From contig CAWIGP010000009.1 in the NCBI GenBank assembly GCA_963835735.1, positions 124,001-188,000 on the forward strand: a stretch of DNA of 64,000 bases, in the 5' to 3' direction. The stretch is from DASQMT01 sp963835735 (lineage in GTDB: Bacteria > Actinomycetota > Thermoleophilia > Solirubrobacterales > Solirubrobacteraceae). How positions within the stretch are numbered: the stretch's first letter is position 1; the number at the start of each line of letters is the position of its first letter. Positions 17,528 through 26,454 of the stretch are shown in pieces. The notes under the pieces were generated by a model, which saw only the letters and a program-made list of their open reading frames with translations, was not told the origin of the DNA and did not search any database. The position numbers were made by a program, and so were the translations under genes.

Positions 17528-19188
17528 CGGGTCGTCTCCAGGGCCCTGTAGGCGGCCTTCCACATCGCGTCCTGCACCGCCTGGACGGGGTCGGCGAGAT
17601 CGGCATCGGCGACGCCGTCCTTGCTCGCCTGCTCCGCGACGGCGACCGCGACCGTCGCCGACACCGCGCGGAGGTTCTCGACCTCCGGCAGCAGCCCGGC
17701 GCCGGGGCGGCTGACGTCGACCAGGCCCGCGATCGCCTGCGAGGCCGCCAGCAGCATCCCGTCGGTCACGTGGCTCGCGCGCGCGACGATGGTTCCCAGC
17801 CCGATGCCCGGGTAGATCAGCGCGTTGTTCGCCTGCCCGATCGCGTAGTCGGTGCCCTTGTAGGGAACAGGTGCCCACGGCGTCCCGGTTCCGACGAGGC
17901 CGCGACCGTTGGTCCACTTGATCACGTCGGCGGGGACGGCCTCGATGCGCTCGGTCGGGTTCGACAGCGGCAAGATCATCGGGCGATCGACGTGCTTGGC
18001 CATCTCGCGCACGACCTGCTCGGTGAACGCGCCCCCGACCGTCGAGGTCCCGACGATGATCGTCGGCTTGGCAGCGGCGACCACGTCCGCCAGGCTCGTC
18101 GGGCCGTCGACTTCGCCGTGCGGGCGCGCGTAGGGCTTCTGGAAGTCGCGCAGGTCGTTCATGTCGTCGACGAGCAGCCCGGGCTTGTCCACCAGCCAGA
18201 AGCGCCGAGTCGCCTCGTCGGCGCCGAGGCCGTCGGCGATCATCACCGCGCGGATCTGGTCGGCGATCCCGACGCCGGCGGTGCCGGCACCGAAGATCAC
18301 GACCCGCTGATCGCGCGGGCGCGTCCCGGCGACGCGCATCCCGGCCAGGATCGCCGCGAGGGCGATCGCGCCGGTGCCCTGCATGTCGTCGTTGAAGATC
18401 CGCGCCGTGTCGCGGTACTCGTTGAGGATCCGCCGCGCGTTGGACGGCCCGAAGTCCTCGAAGTGCAGCAGCGCGGCCGGGAACAGCCGGCTCGCGGTCT
18501 CGACGTAGGCCGCGATCAACTGGTCATAGCGCTCCCCCCGCACTCGGCTGTGGCGATTGCCGACGTACAGCGGATCGTTGAGCAGCGACTCGCGATCGGT
18601 GCCCACGTCGAGCATCACCGGAATCACACGATCGGGATCGACGCCGGCCGCCGCGGTGTAGACGGCCAGCTTGCCGATCGAGATCGCGATCCCATTCGCG
18701 CCCCAGTCGCCGATCCCCAGGATCTCCTCGGCGTCGGTCGCGACGAGCAGGTCGACGTCGTCGGCGCCGAGCCCGTAGTCGCGCAGCGCTGCCTCCACAC
18801 CGCCGACGTCGTCGACCGACAGGTAGACCCCATCCGGGCGCTGGAACTCGTGGCTGAAGCGCTCGATCGCCTCCGCCACGACCGGGTCATAAACGACCGG
18901 CAGCATCTCGGCCAGGTGCTCCTCGAGCAACCTGTAGTACAAGACCTCGCTGCGATCGTGCAGTGCCGCCAGGAAGCCATTCTTCGCCAGGTCGGTCGGC
19001 TGGGCGCGATACTGCTCGTACGAGCGCGCGGCCTGCTCGTCGAGCGACAGCACCGCCGCCGGCAGCAGCCCGTCGAGCCCCAGCGCGGCACGCTCGTCGA
19101 CGGTGAACGCCGTGCCACGGTTGTACCGGGGATCACGCAGCAACGCGCGACCTCGCAGGGTCGCGGGGTGCGTCGTCGTGGTCGACAT
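17524..19188 (-). CDS. NAD-type malic enzyme
   Basis: 554 residues, the long form (MaeA/SfcA type). Early motif DLAKNGFLAALHDRSEVLYY, metal/substrate block HFEDFGPSNARRILNEYRDT then FNDDMQGTGAIALAA, the nucleotide-binding VVIFGAGTAGVGIADQ, and PLSNPTERIEA are all present. It decarboxylates malate to pyruvate. Cofactor choice (NAD or NADP) cannot be fixed by eye, though the long form usually uses NAD. AGGAGG lies just upstream of the ATG. It is first in the pair with fumC. Confidence 0.93.
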
Positions 19189-19326
19189 CTGGTCCTCCTA
19201 GATCTGGTGCTCGTGCACTCGGATCTTCCGCCCGCGCCGGCCTCCACTCCAATCGCGGTTCCCTCTCGTCCGGTTTCGGTTCGCGATCGCGATCGCGCTG
19301 CCTCGGCCCAGGCGCCGGGGGACTGG

Positions 19327-20541
19327 CTAGCGCAGTGACCTGAACGTCGCCCGCATCTCCTCGGAGAAGATCTGCGGCTGCTCCCAGGCGGCGAAGTGGC
19401 CGCCTTCGTCGACCTTGTTGAAGTGGATGAGCTTGGGATACGCCTTCTCCGCCCAGCTCCGCGGCGCCGGATAGAGCTCGTCGGGGAAGACGGTCACGCC
19501 GACCGGGATCTGGACGCCCTTGACGTCGAAGAACGCCAGGTGGCTCTCCCAGTAGAGCCGAGCCGAGGAGACCGCCGTGTTGGTGAGCCAGTAGTGCGTG
19601 GCGTTGTCGAGGACGTCGTCTCGGGAAAGGCCACCGGCTTGCCCGGCGAACGCGCGCGCGATGAGCTGATAGCTGCGCTCGTCGTGGTCGAGCATCCAGG
19701 CCGCGAGGCCGACTGGCGAGTCCGCGATGCCATAGAGCGTCTGTGGGCGGTTGGCCATCTCGGTGGAGTAGCCCAGGCCCGTCGCGAAGAAGTGCGCCAG
19801 GATCTCGTAGGCCCGGTCCTCATCGGCTGCGAGACCGTCCGGTTTAGGGCCTCCGGTGGCGAGCGCCTTCGAGACGTCGGGCGGAACGGTCGCCGGCATG
19901 TTGGTGTGAATGCCCAGCAACCCCTCGGGCTTCAGCAGCGCCATCTGCTCCGTGACGGCGTTCCCCCAGTCACCGCCCTGCGCGACGAACCTCGTATAGC
20001 CCAGCCGCTTCATCAGGGAGACCCACGCCCGGGCGATCCGGATGGGGTCCCAGCCGGTCTCGGTCGGCTTCCCCGAGAACCCGTGCCCCGGCAATGACGG
20101 GATCACGAGGTGAAAGGCGTCCGCGGCGCTCGCGCCGTGCTCCGTGGGCTTGGTGAGCGGATCGATGATCTTCAGCTGCTCGATGGTCGAGCCCGGCCAT
20201 CCGTGGGTGACGATGAGCGGCAGCGCGTCCTCGTGCTCGGAGCGAACGTGAATGAAGTGGATGTCCACCCCGTCGATCTCGGTGATGAAGTGCGGCAGGG
20301 CCGCGAAGCGCGCTTCGAATCTGCGCCAGTCGTAGTCCGTCCCCCAATAGCGGGCGAGGCTCTGGATCGTCTCGAGCTGCACCCCCTGGGCGGGATCCGT
20401 TTCCCGGTCAGGCCACTTCGTGGCATTGATACGGCTGCGCAGGTCGGTGAGCTCGTCGTCCGAGACGTCGATCTCGAACCGGCGGATCTGGACCCCGTCC
20501 GACCCGGTGGTCGGCCCCGTGGTGGTGGTCTGGCTCGACAT
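19327..20541 (-). CDS. Epoxide hydrolase family protein
   Basis: 404 residues with the N-terminal EHN domain (RRFEIDVSDDELTDLRSRIN, then W...) typical of microsomal-type epoxide hydrolases. The alpha/beta core has the oxyanion motif H-G-W-P-G-S at 113-118, nucleophile Asp191 in QGGDWG, and catalytic His382 in EGGHFAAWEQP. It opens epoxides to diols through an Asp-ester intermediate. The physiological substrate is unknown. TCCTCC on the plus strand marks the ribosome-binding site. No signal peptide is seen. Confidence 0.9.
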   Translation of the reverse strand: MSSQTTTTGPTTGSDGVQIRRFEIDVSDDELTDLRSRINATKWPDRETDPAQGVQLETIQSLARYWGTDYDWRRFEARFAALPHFITEIDGVDIHFIHVRSEHEDALPLIVTHGWPGSTIEQLKIIDPLTKPTEHGASAADAFHLVIPSLPGHGFSGKPTETGWDPIRIARAWVSLMKRLGYTRFVAQGGDWGNAVTEQMALLKPEGLLGIHTNMPATVPPDVSKALATGGPKPDGLAADEDRAYEILAHFFATGLGYSTEMANRPQTLYGIADSPVGLAAWMLDHDERSYQLIARAFAGQAGGLSRDDVLDNATHYWLTNTAVSSARLYWESHLAFFDVKGVQIPVGVTVFPDELYPAPRSWAEKAYPKLIHFNKVDEGGHFAAWEQPQIFSEEMRATFRSLR

Positions 20542-20930
20542 CTAGCTTCTCCTCCTGTGTTGAGGTTGATCAGGGCGAAAGCAACCGGGCTGTTTGGTCA
20601 CGCGGGTGCACGAAGGCAGCCTGATCGCCTCACCGACACTTCGCACCCGTGAGGGCCCTGGTCAGGGCCCTGGTATGGGGGCCCCGCAACTGAAGAACCA
20701 GGGAGTCGACGAGGGAGCCGACCCGCCGCGACCAGGGTCCTTACGGGCGCGACGTGCCGATGAGCCGAGCAGCCTTCGTTTCGTCACCACTCGCGGGCTG
20801 TCTCTTCGACCGACCGGGCCCATCGGGAGTGGCGGCGCGGCGCCCACTCATCGATCGGTGAGAGCACGAAACGGAAGAGCATTCACGACGTGAACGCCTC
20901 CGGGCAGAGGCGTTCGCGGAGATCACCGAG
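20542..20930. other. Intergenic stretch upstream of the epoxide hydrolase
   Basis: No gene recognised. It contains a short direct repeat of GGGCCCTGGT-like sequence around 20,652-20,675. The minus-strand promoter of the epoxide hydrolase should lie in the right part next to 20,541, but no clear -35/-10 pair was found. Confidence 0.35.
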
Positions 20931-22210
20931 CTGGCGATGGCCCAGGCATCAGCTCCGACGCCCTGTACCGGACCGAGCTCGACGCCATCGTCGCCGAGGC
21001 GACCGAGCGTAGCAGATGGCTGATGCGTCCTTCGGCACCGGCGCGGTAACTGGCCAGCCGCTACTTGGAGCGTCGCGAAGACGGATTGTTGGCGGCCGGC
21101 GACGAACACGTCGGCGTCGGCCAAAGCGCTGGTTGGCGGCCTCGACGGGAAAGCCGCCGTCGAGCGCGACCTCGCGCGGGTAGCATCCCGAGCCGTCGAG
21201 CTCGGACGACGGTGCCGGGCAGCAGCGCGCTCTCGAGCGGATAGCCGATCTGGCGGGCGGCCGGCAGGATCAGCCCGCGCGCGCCGCGCGCGTGTTCTGG
21301 CGTGAGCTCGGCGAGCTGGATCACATAGCCGAACTCGTAGGGCTTGCCGAGCTTGCCCTTGCGGATCGGGCGTGCATCGGGGTCAGCGAGCGAGACGATC
21401 CGATCCTTGATCGGCTCGCCAGCGAGCCGCTGGCGATCTGCTGGCAGACCCTCTCGGAGCAGGTCCGCCAACTCCTCGAGGCGCTCGGGCCGCGCCAAGC
21501 TTGGCGCCGGGCGCCGCGACCGCGGCGCCTTCGAGCGCGCCTGGGCGGCCAGCGCGATGCGCCTCGCAGATCGAGCGCTCGACCAGCTCGCCGGTCTGGC
21601 CGGTCAGCGCGAGCACCTTCGCGAGCGCGCCGCCGGTCGCCGGAGACGCCGGCGGATCGTGCGGCCGATCAGCCGCAACCGGCGACCGACAGCACGCGAG
21701 CGGTCCCGCACGCGCCGGCGCCGTCGCCGACGACGGCCGCCACGCGGGCGCCCTCGCGCGCCAGCCGCGCGCGCGCCATCGAGCGCCAGGGCGGCGTCCG
21801 ACGGCCACCGGACATCGGCCTCGACGACGGTCGAGTCGCAGCGCATCGCGCGGGCCGTGAACCGCCGCTCGCGCTGCGCCTTGACGATCAACGCGCGCGT
21901 GATGCTGATCGACGACCTCGGGCCCGAGCCGCCGCGCGAGCTTGCTGATCGTCGACTCGTGCGGCACCGACGCCGACAGCGAGAGCCCGCAGAACCGGCG
22001 CAGATGGAGCGAGTCCGAGACCTCCGCCACCAGCGTCCGATAGCCCCAGCCGGTCCGCTGCTTGAGCACCATCAACCGCACGAACAGGGCCATCGCGATC
22101 GTGGGCCGGCCACGCTCGCGCGCGCCCCGCCTCCCCCGCGCTCCGCGATCGGAGCTAGCAGCGCCGGATCGCACAGCAGCCATCCAGCGGACGCGAGATC
22201 CTCGGGCAAC
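20931..22210 (-). pseudogene. DDE transposase remnant (DUF772/IS5-IS1182-like)
   Basis: Read on minus, pieces follow in order across three frames. GRPTIAMALFVRLMVLKQRT and EVSDSLHLRRFCGLSLSASV are the DUF772 N-terminus. AMRCDSTVVEADVRWPSD carries catalytic Asp 1. DRIVSLADPDARPIRKGKLG and ARGLILPAARQIGYP follow, then EVALDGGFP with Asp 2 and AGAEGRISHLLRS with the Glu motif. All three acidic residues can be found, but never in one frame. No terminal inverted repeats were identified. The gene is long decayed. Confidence 0.7.
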
Positions 22211-22381
22211 TCGCGACCGCGATGGGCATCAGCTCGTCGAACAACGACTCGACCTGACACCGACCAAGCGCAGCACCCCTCACCCCCCAAAGTGGCCACA
22301 CGCAGGGAAATCGTCCCTCAGGTACCGGACCGAACCGCCGATCGGCGCAGCGGCGATCACGAGCGTATTCCGCGGCAATAG

Positions 22382-22876
22382 CTAGCGACCATCGGAAATA
22401 CCGCCGCCGTCGTCCATCGTCCTGCTTAGCCCGAGGAAGCCGAGGAGGAACACGGTGGCGGCCGCCTCCGCGATGATCGCGAGCACGATCGCCGTGCGAT
22501 AGCCGTTCTCGGTGAAGTTGAACAGGCTGCTCGACTCCGAGATGAACAGCGCCACGAGCGACAGGACCGCCAGCCCGATGCCGGCGACGGCGAAGCCGGC
22601 GCGGACCAAGCCGGCATTGCGCCCGGCGACGCGCCCAAGCGGCGCGACCAGCCCGGCCGCGATGACCACCGCCGACACGAAGTTGAGGAAGAAGAGCGTG
22701 CCGATCGTCGGCACGGTCGAGTAGTCCTGGCCGTAGAACTGCTGGATGTGGATGACCCCGGTCGCCAGGACTCCGAGTGCGCCGAGGTAGCGCGCGGCAC
22801 GGGCCATGGTCGACCGGCGGTCCATCGTCATCCGGCCGGCGGTGGCCGAGGATCTGATCTGGGGATTGGCACTCAC
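22382..22876 (-). CDS. Four-helix integral membrane protein, unknown function
   Basis: 164 residues with four hydrophobic helices: about 30-48, 62-85 (LFFLNFVSAVVIAAGLVAPL), 95-118 and 133-155 (IVLAIIAEAAATVFLLGFLG). The second helix is preceded by HIQQFYGQDY, an aromatic-polar loop seen in many actinobacterial small membrane proteins of unknown role. It is the last gene of a minus-strand cluster with an anchored protein, a lipoprotein and Ohr. Confidence 0.7.
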   Translation of the reverse strand: MSANPQIRSSATAGRMTMDRRSTMARAARYLGALGVLATGVIHIQQFYGQDYSTVPTIGTLFFLNFVSAVVIAAGLVAPLGRVAGRNAGLVRAGFAVAGIGLAVLSLVALFISESSSLFNFTENGYRTAIVLAIIAEAAATVFLLGFLGLSRTMDDGGGISDGR

Positions 22877-22901
22877 TGGTTGCTCCTGGGTGTGGGATTG
22901 A

Positions 22902-23486
22902 CTAGGACGTGAAGCTCGAGACGGCTCGCTCCAACGTGGCGGCCTGCTGGTGCCAGAGCGAGGTCGGGGCCGCGGCTACGATCACCGCGGTCGATCGGGG
23001 GCCGGACACCAGGCATGCGATTTCGCGGTACGTGGCCTTCGAGGTCGTGTAGTCGTCGATCACGCACGATCCGCGCCCGGCGCGGAAGGTGAGGTCGCTG
23101 GACGAGGCGATCAGCCGCACATCTCGGTCGCCTTCGCCCCGGTTGTGCTCCGGGCGGAAGCGGCTCCAGTTCGCGAGCGTCTCCGCCCCCTGCCGCGGGG
23201 TGGCGTTGAGATAGCCCTCGATCCGGCCGTGCCGGAGCAGGGCCACCGACGCGGTGCCCGGGTCGGTCCTGATCGATCGCCATCCGGGCGGGTACGGGAG
23301 CGTCGCGCCGTCCGCGATGCGGGCGACGTGCCAGCCGGCCGGCGGCGCAGCCGGGTGCAGCCAGGCAAACGGGTCGGCGGCCGGGCGGTGGCTCGATCCG
23401 CCACCGCCCGCCAGAGCCAGGACCACCACGACCGCGGCCAGAGCCAGGACCAACAGGCCTACGGTCGCGCGGGTCCGCCTGCGCAT
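22902..23486 (-). CDS. Membrane-anchored extracytoplasmic protein, unknown function
   Basis: 194 residues. Arg-rich head (MRRRTRAT), one membrane helix (VGLLVLALAAVVVVLALAGG) and an outside domain. The domain includes PPAGWHVARIADGATLPYPP, a PsbP/Mog1-like opening where a basic or aromatic W..i....g..sf..P pattern often starts, and two Cys (GSCVIDDYTTSK, EIACLVSG) that could pair. It starts three bases after the stop of the COG4315 lipoprotein gene, so is probably co-transcribed. Confidence 0.65.
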   Translation of the reverse strand: MRRRTRATVGLLVLALAAVVVVLALAGGGGSSHRPAADPFAWLHPAAPPAGWHVARIADGATLPYPPGWRSIRTDPGTASVALLRHGRIEGYLNATPRQGAETLANWSRFRPEHNRGEGDRDVRLIASSSDLTFRAGRGSCVIDDYTTSKATYREIACLVSGPRSTAVIVAAAPTSLWHQQAATLERAVSSFTS

Positions 23487-23488
23487 CG

Positions 23489-24121
23489 CTAGACGCCGCC
23501 GTCCCCGTCGTCGGGCCCGCCGTTGTTGTCGGCATCGCCGTCACCGCCGTTGTTCTGCGGGATCCCGTTCGACGGTGCGGGAGTCGGCGTCGCGCTTGGA
23601 GTCGGCGTCGGCGTCGCGCTCGGCGTGGGCGTCGGCGTCGGCGTCGCCGCCGGCGCCGGCGGTGAGACCCGATTGCCCGCCGCGGACACCGCGAACCAGG
23701 TGCCCCCGAACGCCGTCAGGCCCTCGCCGTTGGTGTCCCTCGCCTTCTTGTCCTTCACGAAGTAGTACAGCGGGTGGCCGTTGTATGTGACCTGCTCGCC
23801 GCCGGTGGTTCCCACCAGCGCTGCGCTCGCGCCGCTCCCGGCCGCCGGCTTGCCGTTGGCGCGCAGCGGCGGCCAGGCGGCGGCGCACGGGCCGGAGCAC
23901 GCGCTCGTGGTCCCCGAGTCCTTCGTGAACAGGTACAGGGTGCGGCCGTTCGCGCCCACGAGAATCCTCCCCAGGCGGCTGTTCGCCACGCTGACCGCGA
24001 CCGATCCGGTGGCGGTCTGGCGGTGCGGCGCCGGTGCGGTCGCAGTGCTGTCGCCGCCGCCGCAGGCAGCGATCGCCAGGGCGGTGAGCGGCACCAGGGC
24101 CGCGGCGGCCAGGGCCCTCAT
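23489..24121 (-). CDS. COG4315-type secreted-repeat lipoprotein
   Basis: 210 residues. Signal peptide MRALAAAALVPLTALAIAAC ends in a lipobox (I-A-A-C), predicting lipid attachment at Cys20. Two copies of the COG4315 repeat follow: LGRILVGANGRTLYLFTKDS with CSGPCAAAWPPL, and YNGHPLYYFVKDKKARDTNG with GGTWFAV. The C-terminal 50 residues are a Pro-Thr-Ser spacer and an acidic Asn/Gly/Asp tail, which fits a surface-exposed protein. Function of the repeat is unknown. ATG 24121 overlaps the stop of ohr (ATGA). Confidence 0.85.
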   Translation of the reverse strand: MRALAAAALVPLTALAIAACGGGDSTATAPAPHRQTATGSVAVSVANSRLGRILVGANGRTLYLFTKDSGTTSACSGPCAAAWPPLRANGKPAAGSGASAALVGTTGGEQVTYNGHPLYYFVKDKKARDTNGEGLTAFGGTWFAVSAAGNRVSPPAPAATPTPTPTPSATPTPTPSATPTPAPSNGIPQNNGGDGDADNNGGPDDGDGGV

Positions 24122-24588
24122 GCCGCCACCGCCTCGGAGGTCGTCTCGACGCCGCGCCCGTTGACGGTCAGCGCCACGCCGATGTTGCCGCGGGTCGCGT
24201 TCGAGTACGGGCAGGTCCGGTGTGCCTCTCTCACGAGCGCCTCGGCCACGGCCGGGTCGTTGACCGCGGGCAGCGTGATCGCGAGCTCGGCGGCGAGCTT
24301 CCACCGCCGGCCATCCGCTGGCAGCAACATCACCCTCGAGTCGATCGCGATGTCGCCCACCTCCTGCCGCTGGCGCCGGCCCGCGGCGCCCAGGGCGGAC
24401 TCGAAGCAGGCGGCGTAGCCGACCGCGAAGAGCTCCTCGGGGTTGGTGCCGCCGCCCTGTCCGCCCATCTCGGTCGGCGTCCGCAGATCCACCTCCAAAG
24501 CCCCGTCGGCGGTGCGGCCGTGCCCTTCGGCCCGCCCGCCGACGACGTGCGCCTCGGCGGTGTAGATGATGCGTTGACTCGGCGTCAT
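24118..24588 (-). CDS. ohr: Organic hydroperoxide resistance protein (OsmC/Ohr family)
   Basis: 156 residues. Both redox Cys are present (Cys61 in GYAACFESAL and Cys126 in HRTCPYSNATRGN), with the partner Glu50 in TNPEELFAVGYA and an N-terminal Arg near 19. This arrangement defines Ohr, which reduces organic and fatty-acid hydroperoxides with lipoylated protein as electron donor. A dihydrolipoyl-type oxidoreductase is encoded divergently at 24,929, which may be relevant. It is first in its cluster and the lipoprotein gene overlaps its stop. Confidence 0.92.
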   Translation of the reverse strand: MTPSQRIIYTAEAHVVGGRAEGHGRTADGALEVDLRTPTEMGGQGGGTNPEELFAVGYAACFESALGAAGRRQRQEVGDIAIDSRVMLLPADGRRWKLAAELAITLPAVNDPAVAEALVREAHRTCPYSNATRGNIGVALTVNGRGVETTSEAVAA

Positions 24589-24928
24589 TCAAGCTCCTCT
24601 TAGTCATGCTCGTTGCCCTGCTTCCAGGGTCCTCCGCGCAGCGCCGTCTGTCGTCGGCTGGGCGGCCTGTCGTTGACGTCAGGCCGGCGTAGCAGCCGAC
24701 GGGGGCCGACTACTCCCGCGGGAGGCGCGGAGCGAGTCGCCCGGTGGCCGACGGAGCAGCGGATGGGGGCGATGGTCGGTGCGACCGGAGCCCTTGACGG
24801 CGGGCTCTACCACCACGACCATCACCGCCGACACCGATCTATCGCTGTCGCCAGTGAGTCGACGGGCGCGACGAGCTCGCCCGGGGCGCGACGCTGACCC
24901 TCTAACCATCAGGCAAACGGAGGTCGCC
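24589..24928. other. Divergent intergenic region between ohr and the disulfide oxidoreductase
   Basis: About 340 bases with no coding evidence. Promoters for both divergent units should be here. I found no convincing -35/-10 pair or OhrR-like palindrome. A good AACGGAGG precedes the GTG at 24929. Confidence 0.4.
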
Positions 24929-26329
24929 GTGGGCAACGACTACGACGTCATCGTGCTGGGCGGCGGCTCGCCCGGAGAGCACTGCGCCGGCGTGCTGGCG
25001 GAGGGCGGGCTGCGGGTCGCCGTCGTCGAGCGCGAGCTGGTCGGCGGCGAGTGCTCGTACTGGGCGTGCATCCCGTCGAAGTCGCTGTTGCGGCCGGGTG
25101 AGGCGGTGCACGATGCGCGCGAAGCGGCGGCATCCGCGGAAGTCGACGTCGAGGCCGCACTCGCCTGGCGGGACTTCATGGTCTCCAACTACTCGGACGC
25201 CGGCCAGGAACGATTCCTGGCCGACTCGGGGATCGACCTGCTGCGCGGCAGCGGCCGGCTCGCGGGAACGGGCGTGGTCGAAGTCGACGGCGCGCGCCAC
25301 ACCGCCCAACACATCGTCGTCGCATCCGGCTCCGACCCGATCATTCCGCCGATCCCAGGGCTTCGCGAGCTCGACGGGATCTGGACCAATCGCGAGGTGA
25401 CGGGCATGAAGGCCGTCCCGCGCCGGCTGCTGATTCTCGGCGGTGGGCCGGTCGGCGTCGAGATGGCGCAGGCCGTGCGCCGCCTCGGCGGCGAGGTGCT
25501 GCTGCTCGACGGGGCGGAGCATCTGCTCGCGCGCGAGCCCGCCCCGCTGGGCGAGGCGCTCGGTGAGGTGCTGCGACGCGACGGGATCGAGCTCATCCTC
25601 AGTGCACACGCGACCGCCGCCCGGCGCGACGGCGAGGAGTACGTCCTGGAGGTCGACAACGGCCGCAAGCTGCGCGGCGACCGGCTGCTCGTGGCCACCG
25701 GCCGGCGCCCCCGGGTCGCCGACATCGGACTGGAGACGGTCGGCATCGAGGCGAACGGCCACGGGATTCCGGTCGATGCGCGGCTGCGCGTAGGCGAGCG
25801 GCTGTGGGCGATCGGCGACGTCACCGGCATCTGGCCGCTGACCCACGTCGGCAAGTACCAGGGCCGCGTCGTCGCGACAAACATCCTCGGCGAGCCGCGC
25901 GAGGCCCACTACGAGGCCGTGCCGCGCGTCACCTATACCGATCCGCAGGCGGCCGCGGTCGGCGCGGCCGATGCCGAGTTCAGCGCGACCGCCCTCGTCT
26001 CAGAGGTGGCGAAGACCGCCACTTACACGCACGCCTACGCCGAGTCCAACGGCTTCCTCACGCTGCTCAGCGACGGCGAGCGGCTGACCGGTGCCTACGC
26101 GCTCGGTCCCGAGGCCGGCGAGTGGCTGCAGCAGGCCACGCTGGCAATCCGTGCCCGCGTCCCGCTGGAGGTGCTGCGCGACACGATCCAACCGTTCCCG
26201 ACGTTCTCGGAGATCTACCTCGACGCGCTGAAGGCCCTCCACAACGAGATCTCCGCGGCGCGCGAGCCGGTTCGTGGCCGAATCGCCACGAACGGGGCGG
26301 CACTGGAGCGCCCACTGGAGGAACGATGA
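24929..26329 (+). CDS. Pyridine nucleotide-disulfide oxidoreductase, class I (dihydrolipoamide dehydrogenase/mercuric reductase-like)
   Basis: 466 residues from GTG 24929, chosen for its ACGGAGG and because the FAD motif IVLGGGSPGEHCAGVLAEGG begins at residue 8. The redox pair is Cys42-x4-Cys47 (GGECSYWACIPSK). NAD motif LILGGGPVGVEMAQAVRRLG and WAIGDVTG follow. The dimer-interface His-x-His-Pro-Thr-x-Ser-Glu of true E3 enzymes reads QPFPTFSE, so the catalytic-base His is lacking. It is E3-like with a probably altered acceptor. It faces ohr. Confidence 0.85.
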   Translation: MGNDYDVIVLGGGSPGEHCAGVLAEGGLRVAVVERELVGGECSYWACIPSKSLLRPGEAVHDAREAAASAEVDVEAALAWRDFMVSNYSDAGQERFLADSGIDLLRGSGRLAGTGVVEVDGARHTAQHIVVASGSDPIIPPIPGLRELDGIWTNREVTGMKAVPRRLLILGGGPVGVEMAQAVRRLGGEVLLLDGAEHLLAREPAPLGEALGEVLRRDGIELILSAHATAARRDGEEYVLEVDNGRKLRGDRLLVATGRRPRVADIGLETVGIEANGHGIPVDARLRVGERLWAIGDVTGIWPLTHVGKYQGRVVATNILGEPREAHYEAVPRVTYTDPQAAAVGAADAEFSATALVSEVAKTATYTHAYAESNGFLTLLSDGERLTGAYALGPEAGEWLQQATLAIRARVPLEVLRDTIQPFPTFSEIYLDALKALHNEISAAREPVRGRIATNGAALERPLEER

Positions 26330-26379
26330 GCACCGAACCCGTCGGCGGCCAGCAGCTCTTCCCTCCCGTCACACACTGA
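26326..26379 (+). CDS. Very short overlapping ORF (17 aa)
   Basis: ATG 26326 overlaps the stop of the oxidoreductase (ATGA) and encodes MSTEPVGGQQLFPPVTH. It may be a leader, or the start of a gene lost by deletion before the terminator at 26415. It is reported only because the overlap pattern matches other coupled genes in the window. Confidence 0.2.
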   Translation: MSTEPVGGQQLFPPVTH

Positions 26380-26414
26380 AAGGGCTCCCATCATGCGCTC
26401 CGGCACGGCGTAGT

Positions 26415-26442
26415 CGCCTCCCGCCCACGAGGGCGGGAGGCG
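26415..26442. terminator. Strong hairpin terminator between convergent genes
   Basis: CGCCTCCCGCCC, loop ACGA, GGGCGGGAGGCG: a perfect 12-base stem with a 4-base loop. It sits between the stops of the plus-strand oxidoreductase and the minus-strand secreted protein, with no U-tract, as is common in actinobacteria. It can serve both strands. Confidence 0.85.
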
Positions 26443-26454
26443 AGGCTCCCTGTC

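Noticed and set aside
19280..19300. GCGATCGC-rich patch upstream of the malic enzyme as a possible special site
   Set aside because: Such palindromes arise easily at this base composition and no second feature supports a function.
17770..19338. A 522-codon plus-strand frame opposite the malic enzyme
   Set aside because: It is the mirror of a well-conserved enzyme gene and has no plausible protein features.
20931..22210. Intact insertion sequence
   Set aside because: The transposase motifs fall in several frames and no terminal inverted repeats or target duplications were found.
23560..23660. DNA tandem repeat near 23.6 kb
   Set aside because: It only encodes the Pro-Thr-Ser spacer of the lipoprotein.
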